From Thiomicrorhabdus lithotrophica (GTDB lineage: Bacteria; Pseudomonadota; Gammaproteobacteria; Thiomicrospirales; Thiomicrospiraceae), in NCBI RefSeq assembly GCF_029201445.1, contig NZ_CP102381.1, positions 1,984,001-2,048,000 on the forward strand: a stretch of DNA of 64,000 bases, in the 5' to 3' direction. Shown in pieces: positions 49,525-58,571 of this stretch (position 1 is the stretch's first letter; each line of letters opens with the position of its first letter). A program made the position numbers and the translations under genes. The notes beneath the pieces are model-generated. The model had not been told where the DNA came from, did not search any database, and saw nothing but the letters and a program-made list of their open reading frames with translations.

Positions 49525-50126
49525 TAACGTTGTAAACCGTATTTTTTGATTAAATAATAGACATTTTCACGCTTTAGACCAAGCCTTCTAGCAGCCTCAT
49601 GTACATTAAACTCAGTATCCGCTAAAACCTGCCTAATCAATTTCTCTTCAGCCTGGTTACGGATAGCTTTGACACCATCACCCAATGTCACTTCTACCTG
49701 TAAATGCTGCACTCCTTCTTGCTGTTTCAATTTTGCTGCTTGCTCGTAGAATAAAAAAGCACGCTTAACGGCATTTAAAACCGCTTCAGCTGAAATAGGT
49801 TTTTCTAAGAAATCGAATGCACCATGTTTAAGTGCTAAATAAGAAGTGGCTTCCGCATCTTGCCCTGTTAACACCACCACCTTAACAAGTGCATCTTTTA
49901 CTCTCACCCACTCTAAAACTGCAAGGCCTTCTTGTGGAGTAAATTCATGAGGTGGCATCCCCATGTCTAATAAAATGACTTGAAAACTCTCGGTTTGCAA
50001 TGCCTTAATCGCATCTGCTCTAGAACCGACTTCTGTTACTTGGTAACCAGCCAACTCCAAAGAAAAACCCAGCATGCCACGCAATGCTGGGTCATCATCT
50101 ACAAGTAATACTTTTTGCTCAACCAT
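49524..50126 (-). CDS. response regulator with Fis-type DNA-binding domain
   Basis: 200 residues. Receiver domain with the acidic pocket VDDD (10-12), phosphate acceptor Asp54 in ILLDMGMPP and Lys109 in FLEKP. C-terminal helix-turn-helix (about 160-198, NVHEAARRLGLKRENVYYLI) of the Fis type. The sigma-54 ATPase domain usually found between these parts in NtrC-type regulators is absent, so the layout is like RegA/PrrA. Only 15 bases follow the RTX-like prepilin gene, so the system is in the pilin operon. Confidence 0.92.
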   Translation of the reverse strand: MVEQKVLLVDDDPALRGMLGFSLELAGYQVTEVGSRADAIKALQTESFQVILLDMGMPPHEFTPQEGLAVLEWVRVKDALVKVVVLTGQDAEATSYLALKHGAFDFLEKPISAEAVLNAVKRAFLFYEQAAKLKQQEGVQHLQVEVTLGDGVKAIRNQAEEKLIRQVLADTEFNVHEAARRLGLKRENVYYLIKKYGLQR

Positions 50127-50141
50127 GTTAATAAACCAATT

Positions 50142-51617
50142 TTATGGACATGAAACACCAACCTCACAATGCGATCTTGTACCACTTCCATCATCTGCAA
50201 AAATAATATATTCAAATCCTGCAACATTAAAAAACTGGGGTGGACTTGCTGTCCAAAAATCTGCGGCACTGGCAAAGTTTTCCAAAACTAGAATATCTAC
50301 ACCATCACCACCAGTTATAAACTGTTTAATATTTCCACTGCTCGGATTGGCAGAATCTCCAACCCATAAAACATCATCGCCAGCCCCTAAGTTTAAATTA
50401 GAACCAGCAACAACATCTCCACGAACCCATACTTGGTCATTTCCATCGTCTGCGGATAATGCTTTAGTTAAATCAGCACCTATGACGAAAATATCATCAC
50501 CATCACCTAACGTAATATCTGAATTTGCAGAGTTTGATATATAAACAGTATCATTACCCTCACCCGTATCTAAAGCGGCATTTGAGCCATCATTAGTTAT
50601 AACACCAGTTTCGTTATTGTATTCCAACTCCGAAGACAAATTACCACCGATCATAAGATAGTCATCACCCTGGCCTAAATCTAGAGCGGTCGTGACATTA
50701 TGGTCCACGTAAATCACATCAGGATTTGCGGGGTCATCTAAGGGTGTGTAACTTCCTGCATTTAAGTCATAACCTTGGTAAGTCGGTGTTAACGGAGTAG
50801 TCGCAGTAGCATTACTCCAGACAATTACTGGTGATAGAATCTCTGACTTAATCTCATAGCCACTGATTGATAAAATCGTATCATCAAAAAAACTACCCGA
50901 GGCGGAAGTCAATTGTTGCTGATGATAATAATCATCTATATCACAATTTTCCGCATTGGCGCCTGTAGCAGAACCACATGCAGCAAGTGTTGACGCACCA
51001 TCTTCATTATAAGCAACTAACACTACCACCGCAGAATCGCTAACAAGATTATTAGGGGCAGGCGTTCCAGAACAAGTATTGGTATTTTCATTACAAATAT
51101 AGTAATTTCCTACCCCTCTATCACCTGATACTGGTGGTGTCAGTGTCATATTAAAAATAGCGGTACCAGGCGTAGAATTACAGAAAAAACTTGCAGAAGA
51201 GGTGTTGTTGCATATTACACCTGATACAGCATCATCCGCATCACGGTTTATGGCATATCGTATAAAATTACCATAAGCATCTTGTGCATCGGCACGCTTC
51301 ATCCCTATATCAACGTAAGGCACAGTGCCATTATCTGCACTACAGACATTTACGGAAGCACCAGCAACCGTCGCTAAAACTCGATTTTCAGCACCATCGC
51401 CATCTGTATCAGGGCAAGGTAAGTACTTATTAATCACCGCAAATTTAATTAGCTGATCTTTAATATTCGCTTGATTTTTTTGTGACTCAAGTTGTTTAGC
51501 TGTGCTTCTATGCTCACCTAAACCAGAAATAGCTCCAACAAAAACGATACCTATAATCCCTAGTACAATTGCCAACTCAACCACAGAAAAACCATTTTGT
51601 TTAACTTGTCTATTCAT
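50142..51617 (-). CDS. prepilin-like protein fused to RTX-type repeats
   Basis: 491 residues. N-terminal prepilin signal QNGFSVVELAIVLGIIGIVF (cleavage after Gly9, Glu at +5). Then the shared module KYLPCPDTDGDGAENR (CPDTDGDG at 68-75) and TVPYVDIGMKRADAQDAYGN. The C-terminal third (about 314-445) holds six nonapeptide-like repeats: LGQGDDYLMIGG, TGEGNDTVYIS, LGDGDDIFVIG, DDGNDQVWVRG, LGAGDDVLWVG and GGDGVDILVL, resembling calcium-binding RTX repeats. Two C-terminal cysteines. The start overlaps the upstream stop by four bases (ATGA). It is not a known pilin type to me. Confidence 0.85.
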   Translation of the reverse strand: MNRQVKQNGFSVVELAIVLGIIGIVFVGAISGLGEHRSTAKQLESQKNQANIKDQLIKFAVINKYLPCPDTDGDGAENRVLATVAGASVNVCSADNGTVPYVDIGMKRADAQDAYGNFIRYAINRDADDAVSGVICNNTSSASFFCNSTPGTAIFNMTLTPPVSGDRGVGNYYICNENTNTCSGTPAPNNLVSDSAVVVLVAYNEDGASTLAACGSATGANAENCDIDDYYHQQQLTSASGSFFDDTILSISGYEIKSEILSPVIVWSNATATTPLTPTYQGYDLNAGSYTPLDDPANPDVIYVDHNVTTALDLGQGDDYLMIGGNLSSELEYNNETGVITNDGSNAALDTGEGNDTVYISNSANSDITLGDGDDIFVIGADLTKALSADDGNDQVWVRGDVVAGSNLNLGAGDDVLWVGDSANPSSGNIKQFITGGDGVDILVLENFASAADFWTASPPQFFNVAGFEYIIFADDGSGTRSHCEVGVSCP

Positions 51618-52996
51618 CAGTTGAAAACATCCGTTTGGTCAATACCTGGAATTGGCGTTACCGATGGAAATGAAGGAGGAGCATCTGGCGCACTGTACAT
51701 TACTGCATTAATGTTACTTACTGTAACTTCTTCACTTACATGAGTAGAAAAAACAGCAAAATCAATATTTAGCTCACCATTTGAATCAAGAACCACGTTG
51801 TACGATGCATACTCATACCATGTATTATCGCTATCGAGATTTTCATCATAGAAGAAACTGTCTGTTAGTTGATGACCATCAAACTCTGCAACACCAGCAT
51901 CCAAATTAACCAATTGATCATCCAAATGACTGACATCGCCGCCATTTAAACCAACCAAAAATCTATCTTGAGTTTCAAGATCACCACTGCTATTGGTATC
52001 AGGCGTCCCACCATTCACACCAGCATCTTCCCAACCACCTTCAATAACTGCGTCAAATGTCAAAGTGACAGTCTGGCCAGCATTTTCAGCACCAAAAGCA
52101 ATTGTGGTCGATTCAATATTCACACCAATACTGTCACTAAATCTATTGTTATCCCCTGTACCACCAGCAATACCTACTGTTCCAGTAGCTGAAGGATTTG
52201 TATTTACCCCAACAGTTGTACTCGTATTGTTAACTAACGCAATAACTTCAGCCTCATACCTATCTTTCAGCTCATTAGCTGAAATGGTTTGAATTAAATC
52301 ATCAAAATAAGGGCTTTCTGAATAATCATCTTGAACAAAAAATAAATCATTATCTCTATTTTCTGCTTCAGCAACTCCTAAACCATTAGCTGTAGTACCA
52401 TTTTCATTTAAAGATACCAATACGGCTATTAAAGCATCACCATCAATAGATGCCCCAGCCGTACCAGCATTACAGCTAGCGGTATTACAGACACGAAGAT
52501 TATTAGTTCCCGCATTACCCATCATAGGTAAAGTCGATAAGTCAAACGCAGGAATAGTCGTATTATTAAAAAAACAAGCCGAATCTATTGGGCAGTTAGC
52601 AATACTCGCAGCAGATGTAGCACTTTGATTAATTGCATATCTTAAAGCGTTCCCCCAGCTATCCTGAACATCCGCTTGTGATATACCTAGATCATTGAAC
52701 GGAACGGTACCATTATTGGCTGTACAAGCCATGCCTGTACGATTTTCAAGACCATCACCATCCGTATCCGGACAGGGTAAAAATTTATTGACCCTACTAA
52801 ACTTTAATAATGAGGCTTTAGATAAAAGAAGTTTTGAATCACCTTCCATCCATTTAACATGAGTTTGCTGCTCTGAATACATGCCTACCGAACCAGCTGT
52901 AATTAACCCCACCACACCTAAAACAACAGCCATCTCAATCAGAGAAAAACCGGAGTTTTTAATAGTTTTTTGCTGTTTGTTTGTAAAAAATCTCAT
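51617..52996 (-). CDS. large prepilin-like protein with CPDTDGDG module
   Basis: 459 residues. SGFSLIEMAVVLGVVGLITAG with cleavage after Gly16, then KFLPCPDTDGDGLENR (motif 75-82) and TVPFNDLGISQADVQDSWGN. The C-terminal half is rich in Asp, Asn, Thr and Ser and predicted beta; it has an HxLDDQ-like loop (GGDVSHLDDQLVNLD) and resembles an extracellular binding domain, but no family is recognised. No RTX repeats. Coupled to the next gene by overlap. Confidence 0.85.
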   Translation of the reverse strand: MRFFTNKQQKTIKNSGFSLIEMAVVLGVVGLITAGSVGMYSEQQTHVKWMEGDSKLLLSKASLLKFSRVNKFLPCPDTDGDGLENRTGMACTANNGTVPFNDLGISQADVQDSWGNALRYAINQSATSAASIANCPIDSACFFNNTTIPAFDLSTLPMMGNAGTNNLRVCNTASCNAGTAGASIDGDALIAVLVSLNENGTTANGLGVAEAENRDNDLFFVQDDYSESPYFDDLIQTISANELKDRYEAEVIALVNNTSTTVGVNTNPSATGTVGIAGGTGDNNRFSDSIGVNIESTTIAFGAENAGQTVTLTFDAVIEGGWEDAGVNGGTPDTNSSGDLETQDRFLVGLNGGDVSHLDDQLVNLDAGVAEFDGHQLTDSFFYDENLDSDNTWYEYASYNVVLDSNGELNIDFAVFSTHVSEEVTVSNINAVMYSAPDAPPSFPSVTPIPGIDQTDVFN

Positions 52997-53091
52997 AATT
53001 TATAGCCTCCATAAAGTGGCCTTTAATAACACTGATGAATGCTATCTTACTGTATTTAAAGGGGTTTAGATATCAAAATTATTAACAAGCA

Positions 53092-53916
53092 CTAGGGTAA
53101 GGTACCACCTGATTTAATGACAGCATACTTAACGTCATAACCTGTCAACCAAACGAGTTGATCATCAAACTCCTGACCAGCTGCATTGCTCCCTGCGGCT
53201 TGCCAAAAGTAATTATCATCATCCGCATTTTCAGTTTCAGCATCATCTAGACCAGCTTCTGTACCTGCTGTACGCCTAGCCCATGTATTCGCACCATTCT
53301 TACCAAAACTAATCACTACGGCTATAGCAGCGCATTCAATTGCATAACTTGGACATGTTGATACAGCACAACTCGTTGCAGACTCGCCACAAACGGTATA
53401 GTTACCCGTTCCCTTAATCGCACCATAAGGCGGTGTATTAAAGCCAAATACTGGTGGGGATTGGTCACTAAAGTAGCTAGCAGAAGCATCAAGGTCTAAA
53501 ATAGGTATCGGTGTACCTGTATCATTATCAGCCTGATTATTAACCGCGTAATACAAAGGCTGATTCCAGATATCCGTAGGGTTAACACCTAAATCTAAAT
53601 AGGGTAATTGTCCATCTTTATCACTGCATTCAAATGGTGCGGCAAGCTCTCTGTTTTCAACCCCATCCCCATCGGTATCTGGGCACGGTAAAAAGCTATT
53701 AACCTGAACATAAGTCAATAAAGATTCCTGTACTTTTTCTAGATAGACTTTATTTTCAACATAGTCATCAAAATCACCCACTTTATTTAAGGCTCCTACT
53801 GCCCCATATGAAAGTATCGCCAGTATAGTTAATGCAATACTTATTTCTAATAGCGTAAAACCAAAATTATTCGCTTTAGATACTTGTATAGAATTAACGC
53901 TATTCTTTTTATGCAT
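53092..53916 (-). CDS. prepilin-like protein with CPDTDGDG module
   Basis: 274 residues. NNFGFTLLEISIALTILAIL with cleavage after Gly19; then SFLPCPDTDGDGVENRE (motif 78-85) and QLPYLDLGVNPTDIWNQPLY. Several cysteine pairs follow (CGESATSC, CPSYAIEC). The frame is open to 53952, but ATG 53916 has AAGGGTATAT before it. It follows the PilX-like gene by eight bases. Confidence 0.85.
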   Translation of the reverse strand: MHKKNSVNSIQVSKANNFGFTLLEISIALTILAILSYGAVGALNKVGDFDDYVENKVYLEKVQESLLTYVQVNSFLPCPDTDGDGVENRELAAPFECSDKDGQLPYLDLGVNPTDIWNQPLYYAVNNQADNDTGTPIPILDLDASASYFSDQSPPVFGFNTPPYGAIKGTGNYTVCGESATSCAVSTCPSYAIECAAIAVVISFGKNGANTWARRTAGTEAGLDDAETENADDDNYFWQAAGSNAAGQEFDDQLVWLTGYDVKYAVIKSGGTLP

Positions 53917-53924
53917 ATATACCC

Positions 53925-54893
53925 TTACGGACAACTCAAAGCTGTACGCCACCCCTGACCAAATAGATTTTCATCTAGTGTTGTTGTATTTTGCGCACAT
54001 GTAAATGGAGGTGCGCTTGCCCCCGTGTAAATACAATCATTAAACCAACTATAGTCGGTTACAGCATTGCCAATTGAAGTACATAAATCAGGTACATTGT
54101 TTGAATCAGCATCAACACTTACTCTACTGAGCATTGCAGCATTCCATTCATTTCTTGTAATCGGAATCACATAATCATTAAAGTCTCCTGAAACTGGAAC
54201 GGGGCTGGTAATCAGGGAGTTTTTATAATGAGAAATAAAATTAACATCACCATCAGCATTATCTAAATCTAGAAAATTAGCAATATTGATTGTAGATTGA
54301 TTTTGTCCATTAACAGCCTCACCGGCATACATCAATACCATTACAATATCTGTTGTACCATCCAACGTTAAGCTTGCAGTAGCTGGATTAGTATTATTTA
54401 AGGGTACAAATCGTTTTGTCACACTATTAAAAGTAAAGTCTGTATTTTGAGTGACAAAGCGTGCATCTACTGCGTACCAATATCTATTAGCCTCTAGTGG
54501 TCTATGAACAAAAGTAAAATAACGAGAACTTATATTTTCTGGAACCATACCTATTATGACCGATGCACCGCCACCCCCACAAGGGGCGTTAGAATCACCA
54601 TCCCCATTGGTATCAGGGCATGGAAAATAACCCGGACCAGGTATATCTTCAGGGGCATTTAAATTACTTGATGTATCGGTTCTAAAAATTTCTGGCTGAA
54701 ATAAAGCATAAGTTAGCATCTTATCTTTAATTCGATACAAATCTCTTACATCCTGATTCTGAAGCTTAATATCCATAGACTCTGAGCGAATACTACTAGC
54801 CGTACCAAACCACACAGCTGCACCTAAAACTAATGCAAGCATACCCATCAGGATAATGAAGCCTTGTTGTTTTTTCTGTTTACTAGCGTGCAT
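53925..54893 (-). CDS. PilX-like prepilin-family protein with CPDTNGDG module
   Basis: First gene of the operon, 322 residues. KQQGFIILMGMLALVLGAAV is a pilin-like N terminus without Glu at +5, as in PilX/GspK-type minor pilins. The module reads YFPCPDTNGDGDSNAPC (motif 92-99). Cysteines at the C terminus (TALSCP). No assembly ATPase, platform protein or prepilin peptidase is in the window, so those must be supplied elsewhere. Confidence 0.82.
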   Translation of the reverse strand: MHASKQKKQQGFIILMGMLALVLGAAVWFGTASSIRSESMDIKLQNQDVRDLYRIKDKMLTYALFQPEIFRTDTSSNLNAPEDIPGPGYFPCPDTNGDGDSNAPCGGGGASVIIGMVPENISSRYFTFVHRPLEANRYWYAVDARFVTQNTDFTFNSVTKRFVPLNNTNPATASLTLDGTTDIVMVLMYAGEAVNGQNQSTINIANFLDLDNADGDVNFISHYKNSLITSPVPVSGDFNDYVIPITRNEWNAAMLSRVSVDADSNNVPDLCTSIGNAVTDYSWFNDCIYTGASAPPFTCAQNTTTLDENLFGQGWRTALSCP

Positions 54894-55034
54894 AGTCTAC
54901 TTTAGTCTTAAATTTACATATTATTAGCTTTTAAGTATAAAAGATATCACCTGTAAACAGGATATTTTTCTTTTTATAGTTCTATTAAATACACAATATT
55001 TTTTATATATTCCATATACCTTAAAAAACTAACT

Positions 55035-55080
55035 AATTGATAAAAAACACTCTTTACAGTAAAAGTATTTTTTATCAATT
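55035..55080. promoter_or_regulatory. 17-bp imperfect inverted repeat upstream of the pilin operon
   Basis: AATTGATAAAAAACACT and AGTATTTTTTATCAATT, 16 of 17 pairs matching, around 12 bases. It lies between the porin terminator and the pilin operon start, about 140 bases upstream of that start. It may be an operator or a second terminator. Confidence 0.6.
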
Positions 55081-55087
55081 ATTAAGC

Positions 55088-55120
55088 AAAAAAAAACCCC
55101 GTCAAAATGACGGGGTTTCT
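55088..55120 (-). terminator. Rho-independent terminator of the porin gene
   Basis: Perfect 11-bp stem AAACCCCGTCA / TGACGGGGTTT with an A run on plus (T on minus). Confidence 0.92.
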
Positions 55121-55159
55121 CAACAAAGTTTAATCAAACTGTCTTACGACAGCAATTGA

Positions 55160-56116
55160 TTAGAACTTGTGCTGTAGACCAATAGATGAAACTGTTGTTG
55201 TAGAATCACCAGCTGTATCTGTGTCAAATGTACCGTATTCGATATAAGCAGTAGTCTTTTTACCTAAAGAATAGTTAAGACCAATAGCTACAGTCGAAGG
55301 ACTTGCAGTACTATTATCTAAATCAGTAGTAGAGTACTTGATTTTTGGCATCATTTTACCGATTTTGTAACCAGCTGAAGCTGTAACGTTTGTACCAGTA
55401 TTATCTTCATCCTGCCACATAGCATTTGCAGTTAAACCACCAGTTTTGTACTGTGCAGAAATACGAGTTTCTTCAGCATTGTCAAACTGATCACCACCGT
55501 TATAAGCTGCCGCTAGGTAAAGACCTTTTTTAGCTGAACCATACATTACTGCAACTGAGTAAGCGTCAGCCAATTCAGAATCTTCACGACCAAGTGTATC
55601 TGGAGCAATAGGAGCAGCATCTGGATCAACTGTACCAGAAACAGCCGCAGCAACTAATTTAACACCTGAGAAAGAAGGAGAAACGTAAGCAATTACGTTA
55701 TCTGCACGAACTTCACCACCAGAAACTAGAACACCACCAGCAGTTTTAGAGTTATCAAACTTACCGTCGTTGAAAAGGTCTTTAGGTTGAGACATCTTTA
55801 AAGGTGTATCATGTGTACCCATTAAGAAAGTACCGAAACCACCAGCAAGACCAACATATTGGTTACGAGCAGTAACACCGTTAGAACCAGCTAAATCTAG
55901 ACCAAATTCCATTTTATAAACAGCTTTAAGACCGTTACCTAGATCTTCAGAACCTTTAACACCTAGACGTGAAGCAATTGAATCTGTAGAAGAACCAGCG
56001 TCTTCAACAGTGTTGATTGCCATGTTAGCAATACCGTAAACAACAGGCGCGTCAGCCATAGCAACTGGAGCAGAGATAGCAGATGCAACTGCTAGAGCGA
56101 TGATATTCTTTTTCAT
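55160..56116 (-). CDS. outer-membrane porin (Gram-negative porin family)
   Basis: 318 residues; signal peptide MKKNIIALAVASAISAPVAMA, then VVYGIANMAINTVED and GSEDLGNGLKAVYKMEFGLD, family hallmarks of trimeric general porins, and the terminal phenylalanine of SIGLQHKF. The frame runs open to 56281, but that extension has no porin character; ATG 56116 with AAGGAC upstream is the start. A small hairpin (GCCTGC / GCAGGC) lies in the 5' region. Not a known specific porin. Confidence 0.93.
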   Translation of the reverse strand: MKKNIIALAVASAISAPVAMADAPVVYGIANMAINTVEDAGSSTDSIASRLGVKGSEDLGNGLKAVYKMEFGLDLAGSNGVTARNQYVGLAGGFGTFLMGTHDTPLKMSQPKDLFNDGKFDNSKTAGGVLVSGGEVRADNVIAYVSPSFSGVKLVAAAVSGTVDPDAAPIAPDTLGREDSELADAYSVAVMYGSAKKGLYLAAAYNGGDQFDNAEETRISAQYKTGGLTANAMWQDEDNTGTNVTASAGYKIGKMMPKIKYSTTDLDNSTASPSTVAIGLNYSLGKKTTAYIEYGTFDTDTAGDSTTTVSSIGLQHKF

Positions 56117-56445
56117 TTGAAAAGTCCTTAAATTAGTTAAAACTGCCTGCGCTTTGCAGGCTTGTGTTGCACTATATTGAATAACATTACCTAGCGCAAC
56201 CCTCTTTGTTAAAAAAAGCAACAAAGATTTCCTGTGTTGTTTTTTTGCAACACTTATTCCAGTACAACCCCAAATAAACAACTAATAACATGATAAAACC
56301 AACCAGGCCTGGTTAGTTTATTTTCATTATATCTAATTCAAACCTTAATCTAATCGTTACATCCTCAATCTTACACAGTCTATTAACCGCACCTTTATAC
56401 CTTTGAACCCACTCCCAGCCATTGCACATCTTAACAATCAGACAT
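56117..56445. other. porin upstream region
   Basis: About 330 bases. Contains the hairpin GCCTGC / GCAGGC (56145-56161), which is likely in the porin 5' leader, and a full ACCAGGCCTGGT (56302-56313). No clear promoter. Confidence 0.5.
56302..56313. repeat. ACCAGGCCTGGT palindrome (porin-rpsI gap)
   Basis: Full copy extended to 14 bp (AACCAGGCCTGGTT) between the porin promoter region and the rpsI terminator. Confidence 0.95.
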
Positions 56446-56482
56446 AAAAAAACCCGCGCTGGCGAACCAGGCGGGTTTTTTT
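56446..56482 (-). terminator. Rho-independent terminator after rpsI
   Basis: AAAAAACCCGC / GCGGGTTTTTT stem with an inner CTGG / CCAG pair. It follows the rpsI stop by about 40 bases on the minus strand. Confidence 0.9.
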
Positions 56483-56522
56483 AGAACCAAAAGGCAATAT
56501 ATATAAATGAAATTTATAAATA

Positions 56523-56915
56523 TTAACGTTTTGAGAACTGTGGACGACGACGCGCTTTGCGAAGACCGACTTTTTTACGCTCAACTTGACGCGCATCACG
56601 AGTCAATAGACCTCGTGCACGTAAAGCAGAACGATTACCTTCTTCATATGCAACTAGTGCACGAGAAAGTCCGTGACGTACCGCACCGGCTTGACCAGTA
56701 GTACCACCACCAGCAACCGTGATGAATGCATCAAACTGCTCAAGGCTAGCTGTTGCTTCTAGAGGCTGGTTAATTACCATTAAGTCTGTTTCACGAGCAA
56801 AGTACTCAGTGATATCACGACCATTTACTGTCATCTTTCCAGAACCCGCTTTTAAGAATACGCGAGCTACTGAGCTTTTACGACGACCTGTTCCGTAGTA
56901 TTGTTCTGTTGCCAT
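56523..56915 (-). CDS. rpsI: 30S ribosomal protein S9
   Basis: 130 residues; [17 protein letters not shown] at the start, [14 protein letters not shown] in the middle and the basic RRRPQFSKR tail that reaches the decoding site. 15 bases after rplM, the universal pair. Confidence 0.97.
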   Translation of the reverse strand: MATEQYYGTGRRKSSVARVFLKAGSGKMTVNGRDITEYFARETDLMVINQPLEATASLEQFDAFITVAGGGTTGQAGAVRHGLSRALVAYEEGNRSALRARGLLTRDARQVERKKVGLRKARRRPQFSKR

Positions 56916-56930
56916 TTTAATATTCCTTTA

Positions 56931-57359
56931 TTACAAGTCTAGAGTTGTTGGCTGCTGAGCAGTATGCGGGTGATCTGTACCAGCATATACTTTTAGCTTT
57001 TTAAACATTGCGCGACCTAAAGGCCCTTTTGGCAACATTCCCTTAACTGCAAATTCAAGTGGGCGACCTGGTGCTTTTTCATTTAACTTTTCAAAGTTAG
57101 TTGATTTTAAGCTACCAATGTAACCAGTATGGTGATGGTACATTTTATCTGAACGCTTATTACCTGTTACCGCTACTTTTTCTGCGTTAACAACAACAAT
57201 ATAGTCACCACAATCTGCATGCGGAGTATATTCTGGCTTGTGCTTACCACGTAAACGTAGAGCGATTTCTGCAGCTAAACGACCTAAAGTCTTATTTTCT
57301 GCATCTACAACATACCAGTCGCGTTTGATTTCAGCTGGTTTTGCAACAAATGTTTTCAT
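56931..57359 (-). CDS. rplM: 50S ribosomal protein L13
   Basis: 142 residues; [22 protein letters not shown] and [12 protein letters not shown] are family motifs. First gene of the rplM-rpsI operon; a 5' leader of unknown length precedes it. Confidence 0.97.
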   Translation of the reverse strand: MKTFVAKPAEIKRDWYVVDAENKTLGRLAAEIALRLRGKHKPEYTPHADCGDYIVVVNAEKVAVTGNKRSDKMYHHHTGYIGSLKSTNFEKLNEKAPGRPLEFAVKGMLPKGPLGRAMFKKLKVYAGTDHPHTAQQPTTLDL

Positions 57360-57653
57360 AATTTGTTCCTAAATATTTAAATAATCCAAATCCAAGAATT
57401 TGATTAATACAAGTTTAACAAGCTTGTAAAAGCCAAATCCACTTACTGTTTAACGGGCAATAAGGGGGAAGGGATTAACAAGACGCGTGATTATACTGAA
57501 AACCTTGTTTATAAGCAAACTTAATAATCAATTATCTTTCATAAAAATAACTTACTACACCCCGCAAGTGGACATAAAAGCCTCTCATACTCATTTGCCG
57601 TTAATAAAATTTAAGCATAATTTAGATTGTTACAAAACCTAATAGATAGAACC
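57360..57653. other. rplM upstream region
   Basis: About 290 bases, AT-rich. It should hold the rplM-rpsI promoter; no autoregulatory leader structure was recognised. Confidence 0.5.
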
Positions 57654-57690
57654 AAAAAAGCCAGTCAAGCATCATGCTTGACTGGCTCTT
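57654..57690 (-). terminator. terminator of the TorF-type porin gene
   Basis: Perfect AGCCAGTCAAGCAT / ATGCTTGACTGGCT stem and, on the minus strand, six T. Confidence 0.92.
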
Positions 57691-57724
57691 AAGGCTTTAA
57701 CTATTTTTTAGATTTAATCTTTAA

Positions 57725-58399
57725 TTACATTAAATCAAATGACTTTGAAACACCAAGAATTAAATATGACTGATCTTTTGTTGCATCATCTTCTGAAGAA
57801 GTTGCCACAAAATTGATAGAACCATCAAATCCGGCAGCTAACTCAGTTGAATACCCTAAATCTAAATAAGACAAAGCGTCATCTGATGTATCAATATCAC
57901 CATCATTCACACCATATGTCGCAGAAAAATCTTCATACGCAACTGAAAGATATTTATGATCATAATCAACATCACCAGAAGATGGCTTGTAAGTACCTTT
58001 GTCATAACCGATTGTGAACATGCCATAACCGATAGATGCATTCACCTCTTCATATGTTGAATCAAAAGCTGTGTCAGTATAGTAAAAACCAGACGCACCT
58101 AAACCAAGTGAAACACCTTCAAATTCACCTGCCCAACCACCATATAGGTCATACTCTAAACCAGACTCTACGTCAGCTGCCCATGTACCAATATAAAAAC
58201 CAGAATCGCTTTCAAAATCTAAACCAGCAGAAGCTGAAGCGCTTTCAGTTTGCTCGATACCACGGAAAACATAATTTGAAACCATACCAATATTAGCCGA
58301 AACACCTGCTTGTGAAGCTGCAGGAACCATTGCCACTGAAGCCGCACCAGCAACCGCCAAAGAAAGAGCTAGATTTTTTAATTTAAAAGTTTTTTTCAT
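57725..58399 (-). CDS. TorF-family putative porin (Gcw_chp)
   Basis: 224 residues. Signal peptide (about 1-31, ending SQAGVSA), then SANIGMVSNYVFRGIEQTES, the start typical of this beta-barrel family, and alternating beta strands up to SYLILGVSKSFDLM. The name reflects relatives placed next to TMAO reductase genes; none are seen here. The substrate is unknown. Confidence 0.85.
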   Translation of the reverse strand: MKKTFKLKNLALSLAVAGAASVAMVPAASQAGVSANIGMVSNYVFRGIEQTESASASAGLDFESDSGFYIGTWAADVESGLEYDLYGGWAGEFEGVSLGLGASGFYYTDTAFDSTYEEVNASIGYGMFTIGYDKGTYKPSSGDVDYDHKYLSVAYEDFSATYGVNDGDIDTSDDALSYLDLGYSTELAAGFDGSINFVATSSEDDATKDQSYLILGVSKSFDLM

Positions 58400-58571
58400 T
58401 TTTTCTCTCCAAAGAAAAGTTTTAAGGTAATCAATTATTTTCGAATTCTATTTAGCTACCATGATGCCAATAATTAAAATAAACTTTATTTACAACAAGT
58501 TAAGATAATTATTAGCTTTTCCTTAAATACTCAACCTTAAATCTTTGCACCGAAAGTTAAATTTATTCGCA

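Noticed and set aside
49524-50126. NtrC-type sigma-54 activator
   Set aside because: Receiver and Fis-type helix-turn-helix are present, but the AAA domain is missing.
55160-56281. Porin with a 55-residue N-terminal extension
   Set aside because: The extension has no signal or porin features; ATG 56116 with a ribosome site and a normal signal peptide is the start.
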